Below the pieces are notes generated by a model. It did no database searches and was not told the origin of the DNA. It saw only the letters and a list, made by a program, of their open reading frames with translations. From positions 2,666,001-2,730,000 of the forward strand of contig NZ_CP026949.1 in assembly GCF_003065425.1 (NCBI RefSeq): a stretch of DNA of 64,000 nt, in the 5' to 3' direction. A program made the position numbers and the translations under genes. Source of the DNA: Mycetocola zhujimingii. Lineage in GTDB: Bacteria; Actinomycetota; Actinomycetes; Actinomycetales; Microbacteriaceae. This document shows, piece after piece, positions 24,325 to 33,011 of this stretch. Within the stretch, counting starts at the first letter, position 1; each line of letters starts with the position of its first letter.

Positions 24325-25443
24325 GTGTCGCGTAACTCTCTCAAGTGGCTTCCCGCCCTCGCAGTACCGGCGCTCGTCGCCGCGGGCATCGTCGCAGTGC
24401 CGCTCTCCGCTGGCGCGGCCGTTGACCTGCCGGATAAGACGGCGGAAGAGGTGCTCCTCCTGATCTCCGACAGCACAGAGGACTCGTTCTCCGGCACCGT
24501 CACGAAGACCGCCGAACTCGGTCTGCCCGACGTGGATGCCGCTACCGGCATGACCTCCTCCATGGGCGGCGCGTCAGGTCTTTCGGCCGAAGAGTCGAGC
24601 GAACTCGTCTCGAGCGCACTCGAACTGCTCAGCGGCACCCACGAGGGCAACGTGTACGTGTCGGGAGACAGCAATGTCAGGATCCAGATCAAGGACGAGC
24701 TCGCTGAGCGCATCGCGGTGCTGAACGGCACCGACGCCTGGTACTACGACTCCGAATCCAACGTCGCGACCCACGTCGCCATCCCCGCCGACCTCGAGTC
24801 GTCGCTCGAGGGCAAGCTCGACGGCCGCGCCGACGAGACGATGAACCCCGCTGAACTGGCGAACCAGCTCCTGACCGAACTCGAACCGACCACAAAGGTT
24901 GCGGTCGGCACCGACGCCCGCGTCGCCGGGCGGACCGTGTACGAGCTCATTCTCACGCCGAAGGCATCCGGAACACTCGCTGAGTCGGTGTCGATCGCCG
25001 TCGATTCCGAGACGGGGCTTCCGCTTCAGGTCTCCGTCGCGGCTGCCGGTCAGGACGAACCGGCATTCCAGGTCGGCTTCTCGTCAATCGATCTCTCTGA
25101 CCCAGCGGCTGACCTCTTCACGTACACACCGGGCGACGGCGTCACCGTCGAGGAACAGCCGTTCCCCTCGATGCCGCCGGCTTCCGATGACGGACCGAAG
25201 CCCGACGACGGCAGCGGGCTTGTCACGACAGGAACCGGATGGGAGACCATCGTGGCCTTGCCGGCCGGTAGCGCCCCCGAGGGCTTCGAAGGCAACCCGA
25301 TGCTCGACCAGCTGACCACAAAGGTCGACGGTGGGCGACTTCTCTCCACGTCACTTCTCAACGTGTTCCTCACCGACGACGGCCGCGTGTTCGCCGGGTC
25401 GGTGACCGTGGACAGGCTCCAGGCGGCTGCGAACGCAGAGTGA
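24325..25443 (+). CDS. Exported LolA-like protein preceding an ABC exporter
   Basis: A secreted or membrane-anchored protein of about 372 residues. A signal-type helix (LPALAVPALVAAGIVAVPLSAGA) is followed by a beta-rich body with repeated short strands (FSGTVTKTAELGLP, GNVYVSGDSNVRIQIKD, AWYYDSESNVATHV), as in the LolA/RseB half-barrel of actinobacterial proteins. A Pro/Asp-rich linker (about 280-300) leads to a C-terminal repeat-like segment. I prefer the GTG at 24325 over the ATG at 24316, because GAAGGA ends only two bases before the ATG but nine before the GTG. The stop overlaps the ATPase start, so it works with the exporter, possibly as its lipid or ligand carrier. Confidence 0.75.
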   Translation: MSRNSLKWLPALAVPALVAAGIVAVPLSAGAAVDLPDKTAEEVLLLISDSTEDSFSGTVTKTAELGLPDVDAATGMTSSMGGASGLSAEESSELVSSALELLSGTHEGNVYVSGDSNVRIQIKDELAERIAVLNGTDAWYYDSESNVATHVAIPADLESSLEGKLDGRADETMNPAELANQLLTELEPTTKVAVGTDARVAGRTVYELILTPKASGTLAESVSIAVDSETGLPLQVSVAAAGQDEPAFQVGFSSIDLSDPAADLFTYTPGDGVTVEEQPFPSMPPASDDGPKPDDGSGLVTTGTGWETIVALPAGSAPEGFEGNPMLDQLTTKVDGGRLLSTSLLNVFLTDDGRVFAGSVTVDRLQAAANAE

Positions 25444-26414
25444 CGGCATCCGCCGGGGCCTCACCCGAGCTCGCCATCGAGAGCTCGGGCCTGACCAAAC
25501 GGTTCCGAACCCAGACCGCCGTCGATGCGATCGACCTCGCCGTGCCCCGCGGCTCGGTGTTCGGGTTCCTCGGCCCCAATGGATCCGGCAAAACCACGAG
25601 CATCCGCATGCTGCTCGGCCTCGTCAGCCCAAGCCAGGGTGAGGTCAGGGTGCTCGGCGAGAGCATGCCCGAACGACTGCGTGACGTACTCCCCCGGGTC
25701 GGTGCACTCGTGGAGGGCCCGGCGTTCTATCCGTTTCTGTCGGGACAGGCCAACCTGCACCGGCTCGACACGGCGGACCGGCACGCGCCACGTCGAACCC
25801 GCGGTGCGCGCATCGACGCGGCGCTCGAGCGGGTCGGGCTCACGAACGCCGCGACGAAAAAGGCCGGCGCGTACTCGCTCGGTATGAAGCAGCGGCTCGG
25901 CATTGCCAACGCGCTCCTCTCGCCACGCGACCTCCTGGTCCTCGACGAACCGACCAACGGACTCGATCCACAGGGAACACGGGAGGTGCGCAACCTCGTC
26001 AGCTCGTTCGCTGCTGAGGGAACCACAGTGTTCGTCTCCAGCCACCTGCTGGCCGAGGTCGAGCAGATGTGCACGCACGCAGCGATCATGAGCGCCGGCC
26101 GCATCGTGGCCCAGGGCGCGCTCGATGACCTTCGGGGCGCCGGTGAGTCCCACGTGCGGGTGCGAACACCGGATGCCGAGACCGCCGAGAGCGTACTTGC
26201 CCGCTTCGGGCTCACACCGACGCGCGAGGGGAAAGCCGACTCGCACGCCGAAGTATCCGCCCTCCTCCCGGCGACGACCGACCTCGATCCCGACCGGATC
26301 CTCCCCGCGTTGCTCGAGGCCGGCGTCCGTGTCCGCGGGTACGGCATCGAGGAGGCCAGTCTCGAGGAACGGTTCGTTGCGCTGACCGGGGAGGGATTCG
26401 ATGTCGTCTCCTGA
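25440..26414 (+). CDS. ABC exporter ATP-binding protein
   Basis: The 324-residue ATPase has Walker A (GPNGSGKTT), signature YSLGMKQRLGIA, Walker B (LLVLDEPTNGLDPQGTREV) and an H-loop (VFVSSHLLAEVEQ). This SLGMKQR signature belongs to the DRI/CcmA-type exporter group used for drug, lantibiotic or lipid export. The C-terminal 100 residues form the usual extension (SHVRVRTPDAETAESVLARFG to EERFVALTGEG). Its GTG overlaps the preceding stop by four bases and its end overlaps the permease start by 14 bases. Confidence 0.88.
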   Translation: MTASAGASPELAIESSGLTKRFRTQTAVDAIDLAVPRGSVFGFLGPNGSGKTTSIRMLLGLVSPSQGEVRVLGESMPERLRDVLPRVGALVEGPAFYPFLSGQANLHRLDTADRHAPRRTRGARIDAALERVGLTNAATKKAGAYSLGMKQRLGIANALLSPRDLLVLDEPTNGLDPQGTREVRNLVSSFAAEGTTVFVSSHLLAEVEQMCTHAAIMSAGRIVAQGALDDLRGAGESHVRVRTPDAETAESVLARFGLTPTREGKADSHAEVSALLPATTDLDPDRILPALLEAGVRVRGYGIEEASLEERFVALTGEGFDVVS

Positions 26415-27342
26415 GCTCGCCCCGACCCCGCAACCGTCCCAGCCTGCGGCGACCCCGCGGAACGCCGGGGTCGCACTCGATTCTCCGGGCACAGGGCAGC
26501 CCGCCGCCACGCGTACCCGCCCGACCCTGGGCCTCGACCTTCTCGGAAGCGAACTCACCGTGCTGTTCCGGCGGCGACGCACCTGGGCCATGCTCGCGGC
26601 CGTCGCGCTCATTCCGATCCTTCTCGCCGTCGCCGTCCGCTTGACGGCGAGCGAGCTCGACCCCGGCGACGGGCCGCCGTTTCTCGACCGGGTGACCCAG
26701 AACGGGCTGTTCGTCGGGTTCACGGCGACGGTCGTTGCGATCCCGCTCTTCCTCCCGCTCACCATCGGGGTGGTCGCCGGGGATACCATCGCCGGCGAAG
26801 CAGGGCTCGGAACGCTGCGCTACCTGCTCGTGTCGCCCGCGGGCCGACTCCGACTGCTCCTGGTCAAGTACGCCGGAGCTGCCGCATTCTGCCTCGCTGC
26901 GACACTGACCCTCGTGGCTGTCGGAGCACTGATCGGCGCACTCCTGTTCCCGGTCGGGCCGGTAACGCTGCTGTCGGGCGAGACCATCGGCGTCGGTGAG
27001 TCCGTGCTGAGATCACTGCTCGTCGCGGCCTATGTCACCGTGTCGCTTCTCGGCCTGTGCGCGATCGGCCTCTTCATCTCGACGCTCACCACGGTGCCGG
27101 TCGGCGCCATGGCTGCGACGGTCGTCGTGTCGGTCGTGTCCCAGATCCTTGGCGCTCTCCCCCAGCTGGAGTGGCTGCACCCCTGGCTGTTCACGCAGCA
27201 CTGGCTCGGTTTCGCCGGAATCCTCAGCCAGCCCGCAGACTTGAGCGCGTTCGGCACCAATGCGCTTCTCCAGGCCGGCTACATCGCCGTGTTCTTCGCA
27301 CTCGCCTACGGCCGGTTCGCGACCAAAGACATCCTGTCCTGA
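26401..27342 (+). CDS. ABC exporter permease (ABC-2 type)
   Basis: A 313-residue membrane subunit with six predicted helices. A Pro/Ala-rich N-terminal tail of about 40 residues precedes the first helix (MLAAVALIPILLAVAVRL); later come IGVVAGDTIAGEAGLGTLRYLLVSPAGRLRLLLVKYAG, the ABC-2 cytoplasmic coupling segment, and four further helices. The ATG lies inside the end of the ATPase gene (14-base overlap). The three-gene unit LolA-like protein, ATPase and permease suggests export of an envelope-directed molecule. The substrate is unknown. Confidence 0.85.
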   Translation: MSSPELAPTPQPSQPAATPRNAGVALDSPGTGQPAATRTRPTLGLDLLGSELTVLFRRRRTWAMLAAVALIPILLAVAVRLTASELDPGDGPPFLDRVTQNGLFVGFTATVVAIPLFLPLTIGVVAGDTIAGEAGLGTLRYLLVSPAGRLRLLLVKYAGAAAFCLAATLTLVAVGALIGALLFPVGPVTLLSGETIGVGESVLRSLLVAAYVTVSLLGLCAIGLFISTLTTVPVGAMAATVVVSVVSQILGALPQLEWLHPWLFTQHWLGFAGILSQPADLSAFGTNALLQAGYIAVFFALAYGRFATKDILS

Positions 27343-27369
27343 GCGCGGTAGCACCACAGGGCTCTCGAC

Positions 27370-28167
27370 TCAGGTGCGCACCTCGAGCCGTTGCGTGAGG
27401 AACTCTTCCCACGACTGACGCCCTACCGCGTGTTCCGGCGTGAGATTGGCTCCGCTGCGAAACGCCGCTGCCGCTCGACCTGGCATCGGCACCTGCACGA
27501 TCCGTCGTCGCTGTCCGGTTCTCGCGAGATACTCACGAATCAGCTCGACCATCGTGTACACACGCGGGCCACCCATATCGGCAACGAGGCCGGAAGGCAC
27601 GCCGAGAGCCAGCTCGACCAGCCGAGCGGCGACCTCATCCGCGGAGATCGGTTGAAATCGAAACCCGGCCGGGGAAGGAATCACGGGGAGCTTTGCAAGA
27701 CCCTGCACGGCGGCGAGGTTGAGATCGTGAAACTGGGTCGCCCGCACCATTGAATAGGGCAATCCCGACTCGCGGATGATGTTCTCCGCCCCGCGCTTGA
27801 ATCCGAAATAGCCGAACATCGCCCGATCGACGGCGCTTTCGATCGGAATCCGATCGGCACCGACAACGGAGATGTGCACGAGATGTTCGATCCGTTCCCT
27901 CTCCGCCGCTTGCACGAGGATCCGCGCCTTGTCGTCGTCACCCTTCTGGCTGCCTGCGCAGTGGATGACGGTGGACACTCCGCGGGTCGCGGCGGCGACG
28001 CCCGAGCCGGTGGACAGATCGCCAACGACGAATTCGAGCCCGTCGCCGTCTTCCTCCTGCTGACGGCTGAGCACCCGCACGTCTCGCCCGGCCTGGCTCA
28101 ATCGCTTGACGACGAGTCGGCCGAGCGTGCCGGTGCCACCGGTGACGAGAATTGGTGATGTGGTCAT
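27370..28167 (-). CDS. NmrA-like NAD(P)-binding oxidoreductase, partner of the ECF41-type sigma factor
   Basis: An atypical short-chain dehydrogenase of 265 residues with a Rossmann site LVTGGTGTLGRLVVKRL at the N terminus and the atypical-SDR pattern HISVVGAD...YFGFKRGAENIIRESGLPYSMVRATQF, where Tyr/Lys spacing is relaxed. The ATG at 28167 follows GCGGAGG; upstream residues in the longer frame overlap the sigma gene and are rejected. ECF41 sigma factors typically neighbour one gene for a carboxymuconolactone decarboxylase, oxidoreductase or epimerase, and this is the oxidoreductase version. An ECF41-like promoter drives it from the shared spacer. Substrate unknown. Confidence 0.85.
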   Translation of the reverse strand: MTTSPILVTGGTGTLGRLVVKRLSQAGRDVRVLSRQQEEDGDGLEFVVGDLSTGSGVAAATRGVSTVIHCAGSQKGDDDKARILVQAAERERIEHLVHISVVGADRIPIESAVDRAMFGYFGFKRGAENIIRESGLPYSMVRATQFHDLNLAAVQGLAKLPVIPSPAGFRFQPISADEVAARLVELALGVPSGLVADMGGPRVYTMVELIREYLARTGQRRRIVQVPMPGRAAAAFRSGANLTPEHAVGRQSWEEFLTQRLEVRT

Positions 28168-28200
28168 TTTTCCTCCGCGAGGTTCGTGTTTTACTGACAT

Positions 28201-28227
28201 GACCCCGAGAAGTGAGGGAGTGTGACA
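28201..28227 (-). promoter_or_regulatory. ECF41-type promoter of the NmrA-like gene
   Basis: On the minus strand TGTCACA (28227-28221), a 16-base spacer and GGTC (28204-28201). The known ECF41 consensus is TGTCACA-N16-CGTC, so one base of the -10 differs. The inferred start is about 25 bases before the ATG at 28167. The sigma gene that would read it starts two bases beyond the -35 element on the opposite strand. Confidence 0.75.
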
Positions 28228-28228
28228 C

Positions 28229-29107
28229 ATGCACGTCGATCTCCTCGCCGATGCGTTCGAGTCGCACCGCACGCATCTCCGAGCCGTCTCCTACCGAATG
28301 CTGGGCTCCCTGAGCGAGGCTGACGATGCGGTTCAGGATGCCTGGCTGCGACTCAGCCGCAGTGATGCGGATGACATCGAGAACCTGGGCGGATGGCTGA
28401 CCACTGTGGTCTCGCGAATCTGCCTGAACATGCTGCGCTCGCGTGTGTCCCGGCGGGAGCAGCCTCTGGGGCCGCACGTGCCTGATCCCCTCGTGAGCCG
28501 CGTCGACTCCGGCAATCCCGAACACGAAGCTCTCCTCGGGGACTCCGTCGGCCTGGCCATGCTGGTTGTCCTCGACACGCTCTCCCCGGCGGAACGCATT
28601 GCGTTCGTGCTTCATGACGTGTTCGCTGTGCCGTTCCCGGACGTCGCCGCCGTCCTCGCGGTCACACCACCGACGGCGCGACAACTCGCCAGCCGCGCTC
28701 GACGTCGGGTCGGAACCGCCCCGGTTCCCGATGCCGACCCCGCTCGCCAGCGAGAGGTGGTCGATGCCTTCTTCGCGGCATCCCGCAACGGCGATTTCGA
28801 GGCGCTTCTCAGCCTCCTCGACCCCGAGGTGGTGCTCCGGTCCGATGGCGGGGACAGCCGCCCGAGCATCACCCGGATCATCCGCGGGGGGCACGCACTC
28901 GGCGAGCAGGCAATTCTGTTTGCGCAGGGCGCGCCGTTCGCCCAGCCTGCCCTCGTGAACGGAGCTGCTGGAGTCGTCGTCGTCCGAGACGGGCGGCCTC
29001 TCTCGGTGATGGGCTTCGTGGTTCGGGACGGCGTGATCGTCGCGATCGATGTTCTCGCCGACCCTGAGCGGCTCCGCCGACTCGATCTGGTTCCCTGGCT
29101 CGGCTGA
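28229..29107 (+). CDS. ECF41/SigJ-type RNA polymerase sigma factor with C-terminal SnoaL-like domain
   Basis: A 292-residue sigma factor with its own regulatory domain. Region 2 (about 8-75) includes YRMLGSLSEADDAVQDAWLRL, and region 4 (about 110-165) has LDTLSPAERIAFVLHDVFAVPFPDVAAVLAVTPPTARQLASRARRR. A SnoaL/NTF2-like domain from about 172 to the end replaces a separate anti-sigma factor. ECF41 hallmarks are recognisable but diverged: the linker has HVPDPL where WLPEP is usual, the domain contains SDGGDS (DGG motif), and the C terminus has ADPERL where NPDKL is usual. It is divergent from its probable single target, the NmrA-like gene. The inducing signal is unknown for this family. Confidence 0.88.
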   Translation: MHVDLLADAFESHRTHLRAVSYRMLGSLSEADDAVQDAWLRLSRSDADDIENLGGWLTTVVSRICLNMLRSRVSRREQPLGPHVPDPLVSRVDSGNPEHEALLGDSVGLAMLVVLDTLSPAERIAFVLHDVFAVPFPDVAAVLAVTPPTARQLASRARRRVGTAPVPDADPARQREVVDAFFAASRNGDFEALLSLLDPEVVLRSDGGDSRPSITRIIRGGHALGEQAILFAQGAPFAQPALVNGAAGVVVVRDGRPLSVMGFVVRDGVIVAIDVLADPERLRRLDLVPWLG

Positions 29108-29240
29108 CCTCGCCGTCGGGTGTATCGTCGAAAAAGACCGCCGGTTGGGTATGACCGGTCGAGCTTGCCCGGATTTGGGTGGCTGGTCGAGACGAGTACG
29201 CGTTGTGCTCTCTCACCCCGCACACTCGATCCGAGGTCAC

Positions 29241-30248
29241 ATGACTCTTCGTAACCCTGCCCCCCGTTTCTCTCGCCCTCTCGCTGCGATCGCTATTGCC
29301 GGCTCGCTCCTCGCGGTTTCCGCGTGTGCCGGCCCAGCGGCATCCGCCCCACCGTCGGAATCGGCCACCCCGACAGCGGCGAGCTATCCACTCACACTCG
29401 ACAACTGCGGCACAGAGGTGACCATCGAGCAGGCGCCAGAGCGCGTGCTGACCATCAAGTCCACGACGACGGAGATGCTTCTCGCGCTCGGCCTCGAGGA
29501 CAATCTGATCGGCCGTGCATTCCCCGATGGCCCGCTGCCCGACGACCTCGGTGGCGCCGACGTCCCGGTGATCAGCGACAAGGTGCCTGGGCAGGAGGCC
29601 GTCCTCGACCTCGAACCCGACTTCATCTACGCGGGCTGGGAATCGAACTTTTCGGCAGACGGCGCCGGCGATCGGCCGACGCTGCAGTCTCTCGGGGTGA
29701 ACACCTACGTGTCTCCCGCCGCGTGCCAGGAAGCGGAATACGCACCGAAGTCGCTGAGCTTTGACGATGTCTTTGAGCAGATTCTCGAGGTGGGTTCCAT
29801 CTTCGACGTGAGCGAAGCGGCCACCGAGCTCGTTGCAGAACAGAAAGAGCAGCTCGAAAAGATCGAGCCGGTCGAGGACGTCAGCGCCCTCTGGTTCTCC
29901 AGCGGATCAGACACCCCGTTCGTCGGTGCCGGATCCGGCGCGCCGCAGATGATCATGGATGCCGTCGGGCTCACGAACATCGCGGCGGACGTCGACGAAA
30001 GCTGGACCTCGTTCAACTGGGAAGCCGTCGTCGACGCGAACCCCGATGTCATCGTGCTCGTCGTCTCCGACTGGGGCAGCGCCGAGAAGAAGATCGGCGT
30101 GCTCGAAGCCAACCCGGCAACCGCCCAGCTCGACGCCGTCGTGAACAAGCGATACGTCACCGTGCCGTTCGCGACAGGCGAGGCCGGCGTGCGCAACGCC
30201 GAGGCGGCATCCACGATCGCTGACCAGCTGGCGGAACTGAACCTGTGA
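29241..30248 (+). CDS. Predicted F420-0 ABC transporter substrate-binding lipoprotein
   Basis: A class III (BtuF/FepB-like) binding protein of 335 residues. It carries a signal peptide with the lipobox VSAC, then a Ser/Thr/Pro-rich spacer and the two-lobe fold (ERVLTIKSTTTEMLLALGLEDNLIGRAF, DLEPDFIYAGWESNF, VDANPDVIVLVVSDWG). It resembles siderophore-type binding proteins in general; the specific call comes from the families proposed for F420-0 import, which occur beside F420 genes as here (cofE is convergent, 85 bases beyond the operon end). The ATG at 29241 follows GAGGTC; the longer frame starts inside the sigma gene. F420-0 as ligand is inference. Confidence 0.75.
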   Translation: MTLRNPAPRFSRPLAAIAIAGSLLAVSACAGPAASAPPSESATPTAASYPLTLDNCGTEVTIEQAPERVLTIKSTTTEMLLALGLEDNLIGRAFPDGPLPDDLGGADVPVISDKVPGQEAVLDLEPDFIYAGWESNFSADGAGDRPTLQSLGVNTYVSPAACQEAEYAPKSLSFDDVFEQILEVGSIFDVSEAATELVAEQKEQLEKIEPVEDVSALWFSSGSDTPFVGAGSGAPQMIMDAVGLTNIAADVDESWTSFNWEAVVDANPDVIVLVVSDWGSAEKKIGVLEANPATAQLDAVVNKRYVTVPFATGEAGVRNAEAASTIADQLAELNL

Positions 30249-31327
30249 CGCTGACGGCCGAGACCGGGGCACCGGCGGTGGGGATTCCTCACCGCCGGAT
30301 CCGGCGCGGGCTGCCGACCGCTGTCTGGGTCGTCGTCCTCTCGGCCGTGCTCCTCGTGTCGATCGTGTTCGCCGTGACCTTCGGGCCGGCCGAGATCCGC
30401 CCGACGGAGGTCTGGGGGTCGATCCTCGGCCACCTCGGCTTCTCGCCGACGGCGCTCGGCGGTGAAGCGCTGTCACCGCTTCGCGACGGCATCGTCTGGG
30501 AACTACGGATGCCTCGTGTCCTCACCGCTGCGGCGGTCGGCGCCGGCCTCGCCCTCTCCGGAACCGTGATGCAGGCCATCACCCGCAACCCGCTCGCCGA
30601 CCCGTACCTGCTCGGACTCTCGTCGGGTGCATCGCTCGGTGCCGTTGCCGTGATCCTGCTCGGGCTCGGGGTGCTCCTGCCCGTCGCAGCGTTCGGCGGG
30701 GCCGTCGCAGCCCTCGTCGGCACCCTGCTGCTCGCCGGCGCGATCGGTTCACTGACCCCGACCCGCACCGTGCTCGCCGGCCTCGCGGTGTCGAGTTTCT
30801 TCGGCGCGCTCACCAGCCTCATCATCTTCTGGTCCGCAACCGGTGACACCTACCGCGAAATCCTCAGCTGGCTGCTCGGCTCGCTGAGCGGTGCGCGCTG
30901 GCCCGCCGTTGCAATTGGACTCGGCGCCCTCCTGATCGTCGGCATCCCGCTCATGCTGACCGGCCGCACACTCGACGCGTTCGCGTTCGGTGACAACGCG
31001 GCATCCGCTTTGGGTGTCGGCGTGAATTCAACCCGGTGGACGCTCCTCATCGCGACCGCCCTGCTCACCGGTGCCATGGTCTCGGTCTCCGGCTCGATCG
31101 GTTTCGTCGGCCTCATCCTGCCGCACGCGGTCCGGCTCGTGGTCGGGCAACGCAACCGGGTTGTGCTTCCTCTCTCGGCACTCGCCGGGGCAATCTTCCT
31201 GCTCTGGATCGACACCGGCGCCCGCACGCTGTTCGACCCGCGTGAGCTGCCCGTCGGCATCCTCACCGCCGTCGTCGGCGCTCCGGTGTTCGCTCTCCTG
31301 CTGCTCAGGGGCAGGAGGGTCTCGTGA
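30245..31327 (+). CDS. Predicted F420-0 ABC transporter permease (FecCD type)
   Basis: A 360-residue permease with about ten hydrophobic helices, of the BtuC/FecCD family. Diagnostic segments are LRMPRVLTAAAVGAGLALSGTVMQAITRNPLADPYLLGLSSGASLGA (helices 2-3), SWLLGSLSGARWP and GSIGFVGLILPHAVRL. The GTG overlaps the lipoprotein stop by four bases and the end overlaps the ATPase by four, so all three subunits are co-translated. Cobalamin and siderophore importers share this architecture; the specific assignment is by context. Confidence 0.8.
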   Translation: MTLTAETGAPAVGIPHRRIRRGLPTAVWVVVLSAVLLVSIVFAVTFGPAEIRPTEVWGSILGHLGFSPTALGGEALSPLRDGIVWELRMPRVLTAAAVGAGLALSGTVMQAITRNPLADPYLLGLSSGASLGAVAVILLGLGVLLPVAAFGGAVAALVGTLLLAGAIGSLTPTRTVLAGLAVSSFFGALTSLIIFWSATGDTYREILSWLLGSLSGARWPAVAIGLGALLIVGIPLMLTGRTLDAFAFGDNAASALGVGVNSTRWTLLIATALLTGAMVSVSGSIGFVGLILPHAVRLVVGQRNRVVLPLSALAGAIFLLWIDTGARTLFDPRELPVGILTAVVGAPVFALLLLRGRRVS

Positions 31328-32145
31328 CCGATACCACAGCCCCATCGACAACGGATGCCACCGCCGGTGCGTCCGCTCTCGCGGCGAACCGGCTCTCGTT
31401 CCGCCGCGACGGCAGGCTCATCGTCGACGGCGTCGACATCACGGTTCCCGTCGGGTCGTTCGGTGCCGTCATCGGCCCCAACGGTGCCGGAAAGTCGACG
31501 CTGCTGCACCTCCTGGTCGGCACGCTTCCCGCCGACAGCGGCACTGTGTTGCTCGACGGCGCCGACCTGCTCGGACTTCGACGCAGGGACCGCGCCAGGA
31601 TCGTCGCGCTCAGCGAGCAGCACGGTGATTCAGACACCGGCCTCGCGGTCACCGAGGTGGTCATGCTCGGCCGGACACCGCATATCGGCAGGTTCTCCAG
31701 CGAGAGCGAGGCCGACAGGCAAATCGTCGCGGATGCCCTTGCCGCCGTTGGCATGGACTTTTTTGCCGACCGGCCGTTCGACACGCTCTCCGGCGGTGAG
31801 CGCCAGCGGGTGCACCTCGCCAGGGCACTCGCCCAGCAACCGAGGCTGCTGCTCCTCGATGAGCCGACCAACCACCTCGACGTGCGGGCGCAATTGAGCC
31901 TGCTCTCACTCGTCAGGGCGCAGACCGCGGCCGGGATCACCGCTGTCGCGGCGCTTCACGACCTCAATATCGCCGCGGCGTACGCAGACAGTGTCATCGT
32001 GCTGAGTGCCGGGCGCGTGGTCGCCGCGGGTGCTGCGGCATCCGTTCTTACCCCCGAGCTCATCGGCGACGTCTACGGCGTTCGAGCCGACGTGCTCGAA
32101 CACCCGCGCACCGGGCGTCCGCTCATCGCGTTCGACACGACCTGA
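31324..32145 (+). CDS. Predicted F420-0 ABC transporter ATP-binding protein
   Basis: A 273-residue ATPase of the FecE/BtuD type. Walker A is GPNGAGKST, the Q-loop LSEQHGDSDTGLAVTEVVMLGRTPHIGRFS, signature LSGGERQRVHLARALAQ, Walker B LLLLDEPTNHLDVRAQ and an H-loop (VAALHDLNIAAAYAD). It closes the three-gene operon and is followed by a strong hairpin. The Q-loop sequence with H instead of the usual D/E pair is within the range of the family. Confidence 0.83.
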   Translation: MTDTTAPSTTDATAGASALAANRLSFRRDGRLIVDGVDITVPVGSFGAVIGPNGAGKSTLLHLLVGTLPADSGTVLLDGADLLGLRRRDRARIVALSEQHGDSDTGLAVTEVVMLGRTPHIGRFSSESEADRQIVADALAAVGMDFFADRPFDTLSGGERQRVHLARALAQQPRLLLLDEPTNHLDVRAQLSLLSLVRAQTAAGITAVAALHDLNIAAAYADSVIVLSAGRVVAAGAAASVLTPELIGDVYGVRADVLEHPRTGRPLIAFDTT

Positions 32146-32173
32146 CCCTTTTCACCGAGCGCTACACATCCTG

Positions 32174-32205
32174 CGTTCGGCTGCAGATGCTTCTGCAGCC
32201 GAACG
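32174..32205. terminator. Bidirectional terminator between the F420-0 importer and cofE
   Basis: Perfect 13-bp stem CGTTCGGCTGCAG / CTGCAGCCGAACG with a six-base ATGCTT loop, in the 85-base convergent gap. Strongest hairpin seen in this half of the window. Confidence 0.85.
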
Positions 32206-32230
32206 TAAGGATATGCAGCGGTCGGCGAAT

Positions 32231-33004
32231 CTAGCTCGAGCTTGCCGACGCGGCAGCAGCGGCGACTCCGGCAGCAAAGCCTGCGGCATAGGCCTCGTCA
32301 CTGCCGAGCCGGAACATGTCACGCTCCGCGTCCCGCACGAGCGCACGAGCACCCGGCCCGTCGTCGTCAGTCACGATCTGCGCCATCCCGCGGGCAACCG
32401 CGACCGGGCGACCGGAAGCCTTGCCCTTGACCAGGTCACCGGCGGCGGCAAGCTCGTCGGCGGTTGCCGCAGCGGTGACAGTGAGCAGGCGACCGGAGGC
32501 ATCCGTCGTCCCGCGCAGGTCATCGACGACACGGATGCCTGCGGCCCCGATGGCAATATCGGTCTGACCTTCACGCCACGGCCGGCCAACAGTGTCGGTG
32601 ATGATCACGCCGACCCGGACACCGAGGCGGGTTCGAAGCTCGGCTCTCAGGGCACGGGCTGACGCGTCAGGGTCGACGGGCAGCAACAGGATGGTGCCGT
32701 CCGGGGTGTTGCTCGCGTCGACTCCGGCGGCAGCCATGACGAGGCCGAGCCGGTTCTCGACGATGCGGGTGACGCCGCCGGGGTGTTCGCGGCTCGCAAC
32801 GACCCGAACGGTCTCCGCGGTGATGGCCTCTTCGCGGTCGACGGCGTTGAGCTGCCTGCCCTCCGCCTTCGACACGATCTTCGAGGTGACGAGGAGGATG
32901 TCGCCGTCCGCGAGTGCGCCATCGGCGGCGGCAGCGATCAGGGCAGCAAGGTCATCGCCAGGCGCGATCTCGCCGATGCCGTCGAGGGGAAATACTGTCA
33001 GCAC
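32231..33004 (-). CDS. cofE: Coenzyme F420-0:L-glutamate ligase (single-domain CofE)
   Basis: Adds gamma-linked glutamates to F420-0 (or dehydro-F420-0) with GTP. The 257-residue protein shows the CofE pattern: [61 protein letters not shown] and the C-terminal [16 protein letters not shown]. Mycobacterial FbiB carries the same ligase joined to a C-terminal FMN-binding nitroreductase-like domain; here that half is absent, so this is archaeal-type CofE architecture. The GTG at 33004 follows the LLM gene with seven bases between. Adjacent F420-0 importer genes suggest a salvage or relay step, the importer supplying F420-0 and this enzyme trapping it. Other F420 genes (cofC, cofD, fbiC) are not in the window. 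Confidence 0.88.
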   Translation of the reverse strand: MLTVFPLDGIGEIAPGDDLAALIAAAADGALADGDILLVTSKIVSKAEGRQLNAVDREEAITAETVRVVASREHPGGVTRIVENRLGLVMAAAGVDASNTPDGTILLLPVDPDASARALRAELRTRLGVRVGVIITDTVGRPWREGQTDIAIGAAGIRVVDDLRGTTDASGRLLTVTAAATADELAAAGDLVKGKASGRPVAVARGMAQIVTDDDGPGARALVRDAERDMFRLGSDEAYAAGFAAGVAAAAASASSS

Positions 33005-33011
33005 GCTGCGC

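Noticed and set aside
32174-32205. Riboswitch-like element near F420 genes
   Set aside because: It is a simple perfect hairpin between convergent genes, downstream of both, so it acts as a terminator.
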